Positions 21,316 through 30,227 of a stretch of 64,000 nucleotides of DNA are shown piece after piece. Position numbers and translations under genes: made by a program. Under the pieces are notes generated by a model. It searched no databases. It was not told the DNA's origin and worked only from the letters and a program-made list of their open reading frames with translations. Where the stretch lies: contig JAAHFN010000013.1 in assembly GCA_010672965.1 (NCBI GenBank), positions 61,739-125,738 on the forward strand. Direction: 5' to 3'. This DNA is from Oscillatoria sp. SIO1A7. GTDB taxonomy: Bacteria > Cyanobacteriota > Cyanobacteriia > Cyanobacteriales > Laspinemataceae. Each line of letters opens with the position of its first letter. Position 1 is the first letter of the stretch.

Positions 21316-21378
21316 TTACGGTTAACTATAGACTCGACAACAGGACTGCTATCTTGGAGGCCAACGGTAGCTGGGAAT
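21316..21378 (+). pseudogene. Scrap of a He_PIG domain fused to a truncated Rhs module
   Basis: Bases 21328-21378 encode IDSTTGLLSWRPTVAGN, a typical end of a He_PIG strand pair like those in the giant gene. It is in a different frame from the Rhs sequence that begins about 15 bases later. In the giant gene these two regions are separated by well over a kilobase, so this junction is a deletion scar. The piece is too short to function. Confidence 0.65.
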
Positions 21379-24300
21379 TCAGAATCCTTTCGCCGACGGG
21401 ACGCGAGTCTATGTAACCCTCCCGGGCGGCAAGCGCACTGGCTTTACCTTCAGGCCGCGAGGGGACAGGTTAAATTCTTTCCTGGGCAGCTTTGCTGGCG
21501 GAGCCGCTAGCTGGTTTCATCCGGCTTTCGTAGCCGACGATGGCTCGGATGTAACCCTGAGCGTCCCCGACGTGCGCTTAATTAAAGGAGCCAATACCGA
21601 CGAATATTACGATTTGAGCGGCACTCCCTACAATCCCGAAAATCCTCGCTTTGGTTCTCGATATACCCTGACGACCAAAGAAGGAATTGTTTACGAGATT
21701 GATGCGGTTTCGGGAGATTTGGTAGCGGCAACAGACCGAAATGGCAATAAACTTACTTTCTCCGATGCCGGGATACTCAGCGATACGGGCAAGCAAGTTA
21801 CTTTCGAGCGAGATGCAGCAGGTCGGATTGCGGCAATTCTCGACCCCGAAGGCAATAAGATTCGCTACTCCTATGACTCGAAGGGCGATTTGGTAGCGGT
21901 GACAGACCGGGAGGATAATACTACTGAGCTTAAGTATGAGATTCCAGAGCGCGCCCATTATTTGAATGAGATTATCGATCCGTTAGGGCGAACTGGGGTA
22001 CGGAGCGAGTACGACGAATCCGGTCGCCTTTCCCGGATGCTGGATGTAAACGGGGAAGCGGTGCAGCTGAGTTACGACCCCGAGAATTCCATTCAGCGGA
22101 CGTTCGATGTTTTTGGCAATCCTACTACTTATATTTATGATGACCGGGGTAATGTCGTTTCCGAGCTAGACCCGGTTGGGTTGGTAACAAATCGGACTTA
22201 TGACGACAATAATAATGTCTTGACCGAGACGATTGTCACGGATGAAAGCGGGCCTGATGGTTGGACTACGACTTATACTTATGATGCGAATGGGAATCAG
22301 CTAAGCCAGACTGACCCGCTGGGGAATGTCAGTCGCTCGACTTATAACAGGTTCGGTCAAGTCTTAACCGAAACCGACCCTCTGGGGAATACGACTAACT
22401 ACACTTATTCACCTTCCGGTAACTTGCTTTCCGATCGAGATGCTGAAGGGAACGTTACCAAATATAGTTACGACCTCCGAGGCAATCTGCTGTCTGCTAC
22501 CGACGCCAATAACCAGACGACTCAGTTTAGCTACGACCAATCTGGTAACGTACTAGCGGTAGTAGATCCTCTGGGTAACGAAACCACTTATACCTATAAT
22601 TCCAGGGGCGACCAACTCACCGAAACCCGAAAAGTAACCACTCCCAATGGCCTTGAAGAAATAACGACTAAATCGGAATACGACAGCAAAGGGCGCTTAA
22701 AGTCTGTTACTGACGCGCAAAACCAAACTACAGAGTACCTCTACGACGCTAACGATAACCAGATTGCAGTTATTGATGCCCTGGGTCGCCGCACAGAGAC
22801 GCGCTACGACGAAAAAGGGCAACTTGTCGAAACTGTTTATCCCGACAGCACGCCGAACAATCCCAACGATAATCTCCGGACTATTAGCGTTTACGACAAG
22901 GGAGGCCGCCAGCGGGCTACTGTCGATGAAGCGGGGCGAGTTACTCACTATACATACGATGCTGCCGGTCGCCAGACCGAGATAATTTATCCAGATGGGA
23001 CTGACACTTTCGAGCAGTTCCTCCAAGCAGTAGGGGCGTTTCGCGAAACGCCCCTACCCGAGACGGTTGACTGGACAGAAGTAGTTTATCCAGAGGAGGC
23101 GCCAGCTTTCCTAGCCGACAATCCCCGAACTATAACGGAATATTCTAAGAACGGGGAAACCAAGGCAGATATAGACGAGCGAGGCAACCGCACCGAATAT
23201 CGCTATAACGCTCTGGGTCAGTTGTTGGAGACAATCTACCCGGATGACACCCCCGCTAACATTGCCGATAATCCTCGCACGACTTCCCAGTACGATGCCT
23301 CTGGGCGGCAAATTATCTCTATCGATGCTCTAAATCGTACTACTGAGTTTGTTTACGATGAGTTGGGTCGAGTAGCGGAAACTCTCTTCCCCGACGGAAC
23401 GACAACCAAAACAATCTACGACGCGGTAGGTCGCCAAGTTGCTTCTATAGACCAAGCAGGCAATAAGACCGAATACGAATACGATGCGTTAGGTCGCCTG
23501 ACCGATGTGATGCAATTCCTAGATCCTTCTGGAGAGAATAAGGAGATTCGCACTGAATACGGCTATGACGAGTTGGGTCGCTTAATTTGGCAGGAAGATG
23601 CCAATGACCACCGCACTAACTACGAATACGATAAGAGCGATCGCCGCACTGCTGTAATTCTGCCGGAGGGACAGCGCTCCGAAACTACCTACAATGCGGT
23701 GGGTAATGTCAATACCGAGAAGGATTTTAATGGAGAAATAACAGTTTATCGCTATGACGAGCAAAACCGTCTCACCTCGATCGACTTGCCGGACGACCCG
23801 GATATTACCTTTACTTATACCCCCACGGGTCAGCGCGAGACAGTTACGGATGGGCGAGGAACGACCAGTTATGTTTATGACGAGCGCGAGAGGCTTACTT
23901 CACGCACCGATCCCACCGGACCGTACATTTCCTCTGGCGCTACTATTGAATACGAGTACGATGCGGCAGGAAATCGCACTTTTATGCGGACTCCAGGAGG
24001 CTTTACTTCATATGAATTTGACGAACGGAATCGCTTGGAGAAGGTTAACGATTCCAGCCAGGGAGTTACCACATATAAATACGATGCAGTCAGCAACTTA
24101 GTTGAGACCGTCCTGCCAAATGGAGTTGTCGAAACCCGCGAGTATGACGAACAGGGCCGCTTGGAGTATTTGGAAAACGAGCTAGGAGGCACGGTAATTT
24201 CCAGCTATGATTACGAGAAAGATCCCGTTGGCAACCGCCTATCGGTTACGGAGCATGACGGACGAAAGGTAGAGTACGAATACGATTCTCTCTATCGCCT

Positions 24301-25798
24301 GGTTTCCGAGAATATTGCCGATCCCAATGACCCTGCTAACAATGGCCGCACCATTACCTACAGCTACGATAATGTCGGCAACCGCTTGAGCCGCAATGAC
24401 TCGGTGGAGGGTCAGACAACTTATCAATATAACGGTAATGACTGGCTCTTAGAGGAGCGCTACGGTAACGGGGATGTCGTTGTTTATGAATACGACAACA
24501 ATGGCAACACGATTAAACGAGTTAAGAACGGAACCGAAGAAACCGTTTATGTTTGGGACGATCGCGATCGTCTAGCTGAAGTCAGGACCCCTGATGGCGA
24601 TGTCATTACCTATACTTATGATGTCGATAACATCCGCGTCTCTGAAACCGTCAACGGGGTAACGACTCAATACATTGTCGATAAGAATCGCAATTATGCC
24701 CAGGTTCTTGAGGAGTATATTGACGGGCAACTACAGGTTCGCTACGTTTACGGGCTAGACCTGATTTCCCAGGAGCGAGATGGGCAGGTTTCGGTTTATC
24801 TGGCAGATGGATTGGGCAGTACCAGGGTGCTGACCGATGCTGGCGGACAGGTTCAAAATACCTATACTTACGATGCGTTTGGCAATTTAATCTCTAGTAG
24901 CGGTAGTGTAGAGAATAAGTACCAGTTTGCAGGAGAGCAGTTAGACGAAAATCTAGGCCAGTATTATCTGCGCCAGCGTTATTACGATGCGGGAATCGGG
25001 CGGTTTACCCGGCGCGATACTTATGGGGGGCGGTCAGGTGAGCCGATTACGCTGCACAAGTATCTCTATGCGAACGCCAATCCTGTAAATGGGATCGATC
25101 CCACCGGGCTTTTTAAAGAAGACACTTCAGCGGCTTTAGTAATGCAGAGGATATTGTCAAGTACAAGCCAGGTTATAACAACAACTGCCAGAGTTGCCTT
25201 TGCGGGTTTTGTGGGTCTTCCTCTTGCGGTTGTGAGAATACTTGCTCGGCTACATGCTATATGGCAAATGTTTCCTCCAAATGTTGACAGGTGGGGAGTT
25301 CCAATCGTTGTCTGGGGAGGAAATGATATGCCGGAAACAACAGATCACGTCTTTAAGGCTTTAACCCTATCGGGCTATACAAGAAACAATCCTCAAGGTA
25401 ATTTACTCGGTTCTCGGTTTATTACGCCTTTATTGAGTAGAGCGCCTGCACACCGGCGCGGCTGGTACAATCGCGAGGTGCAGTGTCAGGGGAGAACAGG
25501 CGCGGCAGGAGGAAATCCAAGAAGAGTATGCGACGAGTATCCTTACGCCACAGCTGCTCAAGGAGGACGGCAGAATTACAATGAGGGTCTTGTCTCTATA
25601 CATCCCGTACTTGAAACGGAGCAAACCATAACGCTGGACGGGACCCAGGGAACAAGACTAGCAGAACTCTACCGAAGAGCTAATATAACTAATGGTAATG
25701 TAGGCGATATTAACAGTTGGTTCGTAACTTTTGCTTACCCTTGGAACAGGACATTCTGGGTTGACAGACAGGGCGTGAGGCAGGACTTCAATCGGTGA
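21371..25798 (+). CDS. Displaced 5'-truncated Rhs module ending in a NucA/NucB-like nuclease tip
   Basis: The frame opens after a TAG at 21368 and has no credible start; the first usable codon is GTG at 21572. The sequence begins inside the Rhs shell (ADGTRVYVTLPGGKRTGF, matching residues near 4980 of the giant gene) and continues through YD repeats to the core YYLRQRYYDAGIGRF and the cleavage-type motif NPVNGIDPTG (25079-25108). The 229-residue tip contains RRVCDEYPYATAAQGG (25523 onward), the catalytic signature of NucA/NucB DNases, then the family-like pattern LDGTQGTRLAELYRR. No signal or surface domains are present, so it probably works as a donor cassette rather than an expressed protein; an RBS-less, silent state is inference. 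A SUKH immunity gene follows after 69 bp. An in-frame 28-bp palindrome sits at 23030. Confidence 0.85.
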   Translation: MGIQNPFADGTRVYVTLPGGKRTGFTFRPRGDRLNSFLGSFAGGAASWFHPAFVADDGSDVTLSVPDVRLIKGANTDEYYDLSGTPYNPENPRFGSRYTLTTKEGIVYEIDAVSGDLVAATDRNGNKLTFSDAGILSDTGKQVTFERDAAGRIAAILDPEGNKIRYSYDSKGDLVAVTDREDNTTELKYEIPERAHYLNEIIDPLGRTGVRSEYDESGRLSRMLDVNGEAVQLSYDPENSIQRTFDVFGNPTTYIYDDRGNVVSELDPVGLVTNRTYDDNNNVLTETIVTDESGPDGWTTTYTYDANGNQLSQTDPLGNVSRSTYNRFGQVLTETDPLGNTTNYTYSPSGNLLSDRDAEGNVTKYSYDLRGNLLSATDANNQTTQFSYDQSGNVLAVVDPLGNETTYTYNSRGDQLTETRKVTTPNGLEEITTKSEYDSKGRLKSVTDAQNQTTEYLYDANDNQIAVIDALGRRTETRYDEKGQLVETVYPDSTPNNPNDNLRTISVYDKGGRQRATVDEAGRVTHYTYDAAGRQTEIIYPDGTDTFEQFLQAVGAFRETPLPETVDWTEVVYPEEAPAFLADNPRTITEYSKNGETKADIDERGNRTEYRYNALGQLLETIYPDDTPANIADNPRTTSQYDASGRQIISIDALNRTTEFVYDELGRVAETLFPDGTTTKTIYDAVGRQVASIDQAGNKTEYEYDALGRLTDVMQFLDPSGENKEIRTEYGYDELGRLIWQEDANDHRTNYEYDKSDRRTAVILPEGQRSETTYNAVGNVNTEKDFNGEITVYRYDEQNRLTSIDLPDDPDITFTYTPTGQRETVTDGRGTTSYVYDERERLTSRTDPTGPYISSGATIEYEYDAAGNRTFMRTPGGFTSYEFDERNRLEKVNDSSQGVTTYKYDAVSNLVETVLPNGVVETREYDEQGRLEYLENELGGTVISSYDYEKDPVGNRLSVTEHDGRKVEYEYDSLYRLVSENIADPNDPANNGRTITYSYDNVGNRLSRNDSVEGQTTYQYNGNDWLLEERYGNGDVVVYEYDNNGNTIKRVKNGTEETVYVWDDRDRLAEVRTPDGDVITYTYDVDNIRVSETVNGVTTQYIVDKNRNYAQVLEEYIDGQLQVRYVYGLDLISQERDGQVSVYLADGLGSTRVLTDAGGQVQNTYTYDAFGNLISSSGSVENKYQFAGEQLDENLGQYYLRQRYYDAGIGRFTRRDTYGGRSGEPITLHKYLYANANPVNGIDPTGLFKEDTSAALVMQRILSSTSQVITTTARVAFAGFVGLPLAVVRILARLHAIWQMFPPNVDRWGVPIVVWGGNDMPETTDHVFKALTLSGYTRNNPQGNLLGSRFITPLLSRAPAHRRGWYNREVQCQGRTGAAGGNPRRVCDEYPYATAAQGGRQNYNEGLVSIHPVLETEQTITLDGTQGTRLAELYRRANITNGNVGDINSWFVTFAYPWNRTFWVDRQGVRQDFNR
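23030..23057. repeat. Perfect 28-bp palindrome inserted in frame in the Rhs module
   Basis: The left half is GTAGGGGCGTTTCG and the right half is its exact reverse complement. It encodes part of VGAFRETPLP. The equivalent place in the third Rhs module (LIQAIAPGQTVETIDW) lacks it. The same GTAGGGGCG core occurs in spacer repeats near 43703 and 62716, so this looks like a dispersed hairpin element landed in coding sequence. Confidence 0.8.
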
Positions 25799-25855
25799 TT
25801 GATTGTGAGGTTAGCGTACTAGATATTCTGCAAATAGCTTGTGATTTACTTTACT

Positions 25856-25861
25856 AGGAGG
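25856..25861 (+). promoter_or_regulatory. Shine-Dalgarno AGGAGG deciding a TTG start
   Basis: A consensus AGGAGG lies six bases before TTG at 25868. This favours the TTG over the GTG at 25841, which would place the motif inside the coding region. Confidence 0.7.
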
Positions 25862-25867
25862 CTGTCA

Positions 25868-26791
25868 TTGTCTAATTTAAACGATGGTTTGCAAAGAATT
25901 ATGAACTGGCTCCAGAAGAACCAACCCAAATACGCTGCCTCTTTCCTTCCCGGGTTGAAACATGATGAAATTAAGGTGCATGAAGAGGAACTAGGATTTA
26001 AGCTTCCTGAAGAAATTTACGAACTTTACCTTTGGAGAAACGGAACCTTAGAGGATGCTAACGCACTGTTTTTTACGCCTATGCAATACTTGCCTCTAGC
26101 AGAGGCAGTCAGTTATAGCCGAGGATGGAATAAATTTAGATCAGAAGGGGAAGATATTTTTGAGCAAAAAGACGTATGGTATATAAAAAGTCCGCAGTTT
26201 ATATTTGTTCGTTCCAACTGTGACTACTGCGCCATTCCTATAGGTATCGAAAAGCAAGCAAGATTGCCAGTTATGTCTATTGCTTCTGAGGGTGAGCAAT
26301 GTGTTTTTTACACGAATCTATTGGCAATGATACTTACATTAGCGGATTGCTACGAAACTGGAGCTTACTATTTAGATACTAATGAATACTTGTGTGAAGA
26401 CGAATGCAAAGCAGCTCAATTACTGAGAATTTATAATTACGATATATCAGAAAATGCTCTATCAAGTTTACACTTATTATTTGAAACTTCTCAAAAAGAC
26501 ACCAACAGCAAATTCCTCGAAAAAGTCGCTCAACATACTACTACTGTCGCTAGATTTAAGGATAGAAGAGGTGTTGATTTACTACTAAAAGCCTTACTGA
26601 GCTGGAGACTAAAAAAAAGTTCTATTAGAGACGGAACTTGTATCTCGATAGCACGAGCATTGGGAAGAATGTGTGATAAAAGGGCAGTACAACTACTGAC
26701 TCATACTTGGCAAGAAGATCGTTCGCAGCTAGTCAGGAAGGAGGCAGGTCAGGCATTATCAGAGCTGATGGAACTTCTGCGGATAGAATAA
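25868..26791 (+). CDS. SUKH-HEAT fusion, likely immunity protein of the NucA/NucB-like tip
   Basis: 307 codons from TTG at 25868, chosen on the strong AGGAGG upstream and on alignment with the start of the paralogue at 20176. Residues 1-150 form a SUKH domain (FKLPEEIYELYLWRNG; LTLADCYETGAY near residue 160). Residues 215-307 look like two or three HEAT-type helices pairs (RRGVDLLLKALLSW, DKRAVQLLTHTWQED, LVRKEAGQALSELMEL). It lies 69 bp after the nuclease-tipped Rhs module, the standard position of an immunity gene. SUKH proteins neutralise nuclease toxins by direct binding in characterised systems; that this one binds the NucA/NucB-like tip is inference. Its C-terminal repeat part is shorter than in the 379-residue paralogue. 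Confidence 0.87.
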   Translation: MSNLNDGLQRIMNWLQKNQPKYAASFLPGLKHDEIKVHEEELGFKLPEEIYELYLWRNGTLEDANALFFTPMQYLPLAEAVSYSRGWNKFRSEGEDIFEQKDVWYIKSPQFIFVRSNCDYCAIPIGIEKQARLPVMSIASEGEQCVFYTNLLAMILTLADCYETGAYYLDTNEYLCEDECKAAQLLRIYNYDISENALSSLHLLFETSQKDTNSKFLEKVAQHTTTVARFKDRRGVDLLLKALLSWRLKKSSIRDGTCISIARALGRMCDKRAVQLLTHTWQEDRSQLVRKEAGQALSELMELLRIE

Positions 26792-26900
26792 AGCAATAAA
26801 TTGAGTTGTGCTTAACTTGGTGTGTGAAATTGTCGCTCTCTGTGTACCAAACTGATCCTACGACTGCTTTTTAGCTCAAGGAAAGCTATATTATTTATAA

Positions 26901-29900
26901 CATCATTACAACTATGATGCTGGCGGTCAATTGACCGAAACTATTTATCCCGACGACGCGCCAGACCAAGTAGAGAAGCTAATACAAGCTATAGCCCCCG
27001 GCCAGACCGTAGAAACTATTGACTGGACGCAGGTTGTTTATCCAGACCAAGCGCCAAACTACCTCGACGGCAACCCCCGCAGCAGCACGGAATACTACAA
27101 AAACGGGGAGGTAAAAGCCGAAACTGATGAATTAGGAGAACGGGTAGAATACGACTACGACCCAGCAGGTCGCCTCTCCGTTAGCCGTTTTGACGAAAAC
27201 AACTACAATACCTACAGTTACGACGCCGCAGGCAATCGTCTTTCAGAGACTTATTTTGCCGAAGGAACCGAATTCACGACCAACTACGATACTTTGGCTC
27301 GGGTTGTTGGCACCACCGACGCCGAAGGAAAAACCGTCAATTTTGAATACAATCCTGTGGGGCAGCTCGCTTCTGTAATAGATGCTCTGGGCGGGCGGAC
27401 TGAATACAGTTACGATGCGTTGGGTAACTTGACCTCGGTCGAGGATGCTTTAGGGCAAACTACGAGTTATCAATACGATGCCCAGGGTCGCCGCACCGCT
27501 ACAGTTCGTGCGGATAACAATAGCTCCACTATTGCCTACGACTCTGCGGAGAACACTACTACCGTAACTGACTTCAACGGCGAAACCGTTCTCTATAAAT
27601 ACGACGACCTGGGTGCCCTGGAGTCTAAGACTTTTAACGGTACTTCCGTCGCTATTAGTTACGCTACTGACAATGCCGACGGCTCGACAGAAGAGCGGAT
27701 TGCCGACAGTCGGGGAACCACCGTCTATAGTTACGATTCCCTTGGACGGCTGCTTTCTCGTACCGACCCGATTGGCCCTTATCTAGCTTCTGGGGCGACA
27801 ATCGAATATGAATATGCCGACGGATTGCTAAGCGCGGTTAAAACCCCCGGCAATACCAAAACTTATACATACGAGGAAGGTCTATTAAAGAGCATTAGCG
27901 ATTCTGAAGTCGGCACTACCACCTATTTTTACGACAGCGACAATGTATTCAGGACTCAGTTCCCCAACAACGTCCTGGAAACTCGCACTTACAACGAACT
28001 GGGTCGCTTGGAATTTGTCGAGACCGCTAAAGTCGATCGCTCTTCTGGGGCTAAGACCGAGATAATTTCTACCTACGATTACGAACTAGACGATGTAGGG
28101 AATCGTTTGGAGGTTCTGGAGAATTCCGGTCGCCAAGTCCAATATCAGTACGATGACTTGCACCGGCTAGTCCGAGAAGAAATATCAAACGACCCAACGG
28201 GCAACAACCGCGTCATTACTTATAGTTATGACGCCGCAGGCAATCGTCTCCAAAAGAGCGACTCGGTAGCGGGGAATACGACTTATATATATAACGAGCT
28301 AAACCAACTCGAAAGCGAGACGACTAACGGAGTAACTTCTACTTACAGCTATGACAGTAATGGCAGCTTAATATCTCGGGTGACGGGGGACAGTTCCGTT
28401 ACCTACGAGTGGGTCAACGATGGCGAGAATCGCTTGGCGGGAGTCACCATTACCGATAGTTCCGGCACTAGCAATATCGAGTATCAATACAATGCCCGAG
28501 GAATTCGAGTCGGCGAAATAGTTGACGGTGTAGAAACGCGATTTTTAATCGACGATTCGCGACGCTATCCCCAAGTTCTGGCGGAATATGATGCGACGGG
28601 GAACCGGCAAGCTTCCTATACCTACGGCTACGACCTGGTTAGCCAGCAGCAAGGAGGCCGGCAGCTTTTCTATCACGGCGATGGTTTGGGAAGTACCCGG
28701 GCCCTGACCGATGCGGCGGGAGGTGTTAGCGATACCTATACTTACGACGCTTACGGCAATCTTCTCGGGAGCGCGGGCAGTTCTGAGAATGCCTATCTGT
28801 TTGCCGGGGAGCAACGGGATCTGGAGACGGGCCTAGATTACCTCCGGGCTCGCTATTACGACCCCAGCACGGGCCGGTTTATTTCCCCGGATGCTTACGA
28901 GGGCACTTTATCCGATCCCTTCAGCCAGCACGATTATCAGTACGCCCACGGAAATCCGGTCGTGAACACGGACCCGAGCGGTTATGTGTCGGTTATGGAC
29001 CACCTGGCTGCGTTTGCCCTTCATGGGGCTCTAGCCAGTATTGGCTATACTGCCGGGTACGGGATTGGGGCTGGTTTTGTAAGTGGCGATGCTGGCGTCA
29101 CTCTCGATATATACGATCGCTTTTTAGCTGGCTTCGCGGATGCGGCAACCTTCGGGGTCAGTACGAAGTTGCGCGCTAATTGGTACGGAGCTACTGCTAC
29201 GAGCAATCATCGCGGAGCGTTCTTTAACTTGGGCCGGATTGGCGCGGGGATGGCTTCTTTTGCCCTAGGCAACGCAGCTCCAACCGCCCTGGCCAACGCC
29301 AGTTGGTCCCAGAGAGTGGCTCAGCTTCACGAGTTGTTGGACGGCGGAGTAGCAGCATATCAAAGCACGCGCAACATCCTAGAAGGCCGCTTTACGCCCT
29401 GGGATGTCTTCCCCTTCCTGCCCTTGATGAACTTTGGTCGGATTGGGCGTGCAGCCAGCAACTCGACTTTAGGGGCTCTAGGCAATGCTCCTTCTGGCCC
29501 CAATGTTCCGCTTTCCTTCCCGCCATCACGCCCATCAAGCCAGGCGGCAACGCAAAATCTTATTGATGCATTGGGAACGCCTCCAAGTAAAGGAAAAGCA
29601 ATCGCCGTTATGAGCCACAAGGAAAGTCCAATCATAACCGTCGCACTTGCAGGAAATATTGACGAGTCGAATCATTTTTATCGTAAGCTCCAAAATTTAT
29701 TTGAGACTCCCGGGTTTAAAAACTATTATCTAGTCCCTCCAGAACCACCCCAAATCAATCTACAGCGAGTACCTCAAAACACATACGCTGGCCAGGGCGA
29801 CGCTGTCTTTGAGGCGAGAAACAGCTGCTGCGAGGCAAAATTGGCTGCGGGTGTAGGACCAAACACTCCCCCTCCAGAGGGATTGAATGTTATCTGGTGG

Positions 29901-30071
29901 GGAAGTAGTAATAACAAATGGGCCATTGAAGGAAGAACTTTTCCTGCAACCAACTCTGAAAACCCACGTGCTCTCAACGTCAGTGAGATAGCACCGTGTT
30001 TTAGCTGCCGTTTAAATGAAGAGGAGATTATGCGGGTTCTTAATAATCTGGGAAATAGGGGCCTTTTTTGA
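26901..30071 (+). CDS. Displaced 5'-truncated Rhs module ending in a deaminase-like toxin tip
   Basis: The frame opens at 26901 after TAA and starts mid-repeat (YNYDAGGQLTETIYPDDAP), matching the inside of module 2; the first possible start is TTG at 26931, with no clear RBS. YD repeats lead to the core YLRARYYDPSTGRF and NPVVNTDPSG (28950-28982). The 362-residue tip first has a hydrophobic glycine-rich linker, then from about 29580 a domain with the strand-like SHKESPIITVALAGN, then CCE (tgc tgc gag, 29826-29834) and APCFSCR (29991 onward). CxE plus PCxxC are the zinc-binding and catalytic motifs of the cytidine-deaminase superfamily, a known toxin fold. The subfamily and substrate (DNA, RNA or nucleotide) cannot be told. 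A SUKH gene follows, a pairing known for deaminase toxins. Confidence 0.83.
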   Translation, partial: HHYNYDAGGQLTETIYPDDAPDQVEKLIQAIAPGQTVETIDWTQVVYPDQAPNYLDGNPRSSTEYYKNGEVKAETDELGERVEYDYDPAGRLSVSRFDENNYNTYSYDAAGNRLSETYFAEGTEFTTNYDTLARVVGTTDAEGKTVNFEYNPVGQLASVIDALGGRTEYSYDALGNLTSVEDALGQTTSYQYDAQGRRTATVRADNNSSTIAYDSAENTTTVTDFNGETVLYKYDDLGALESKTFNGTSVAISYATDNADGSTEERIADSRGTTVYSYDSLGRLLSRTDPIGPYLASGATIEYEYADGLLSAVKTPGNTKTYTYEEGLLKSISDSEVGTTTYFYDSDNVFRTQFPNNVLETRTYNELGRLEFVETAKVDRSSGAKTEIISTYDYELDDVGNRLEVLENSGRQVQYQYDDLHRLVREEISNDPTGNNRVITYSYDAAGNRLQKSDSVAGNTTYIYNELNQLESETTNGVTSTYSYDSNGSLISRVTGDSSVTYEWVNDGENRLAGVTITDSSGTSNIEYQYNARGIRVGEIVDGVETRFLIDDSRRYPQVLAEYDATGNRQASYTYGYDLVSQQQGGRQLFYHGDGLGSTRALTDAAGGVSDTYTYDAYGNLLGSAGSSENAYLFAGEQRDLETGLDYLRARYYDPSTGRFISPDAYEGTLSDPFSQHDYQYAHGNPVVNTDPSGYVSVMDHLAAFALHGALASIGYTAGYGIGAGFVSGDAGVTLDIYDRFLAGFADAATFGVSTKLRANWYGATATSNHRGAFFNLGRIGAGMASFALGNAAPTALANASWSQRVAQLHELLDGGVAAYQSTRNILEGRFTPWDVFPFLPLMNFGRIGRAASNSTLGALGNAPSGPNVPLSFPPSRPSSQAATQNLIDALGTPPSKGKAIAVMSHKESPIITVALAGNIDESNHFYRKLQNLFETPGFKNYYLVPPEPPQINLQRVPQNTYAGQGDAVFEARNSCCEAKLAAGVGPNTPPPEGLNVIWWGSSNNKWAIEGRTFPATNSENPRALNVSEIAPCFSCRLNEEEIMRVLNNLGNRGLF

Positions 30072-30227
30072 CGTGTCGTTGCTAAATTGCTACCTTTTAC
30101 ACGGTAAGCTAGATATGGTTCGTGTTTACCTCGATCCCAAGAACATCTTAACGACAAGAGTAAGGAGATACGGCATCGTCCCCTAAAATAATAAAAAGTA
30201 AGATGTTTTAGTGTTGCACAAAAAAAT

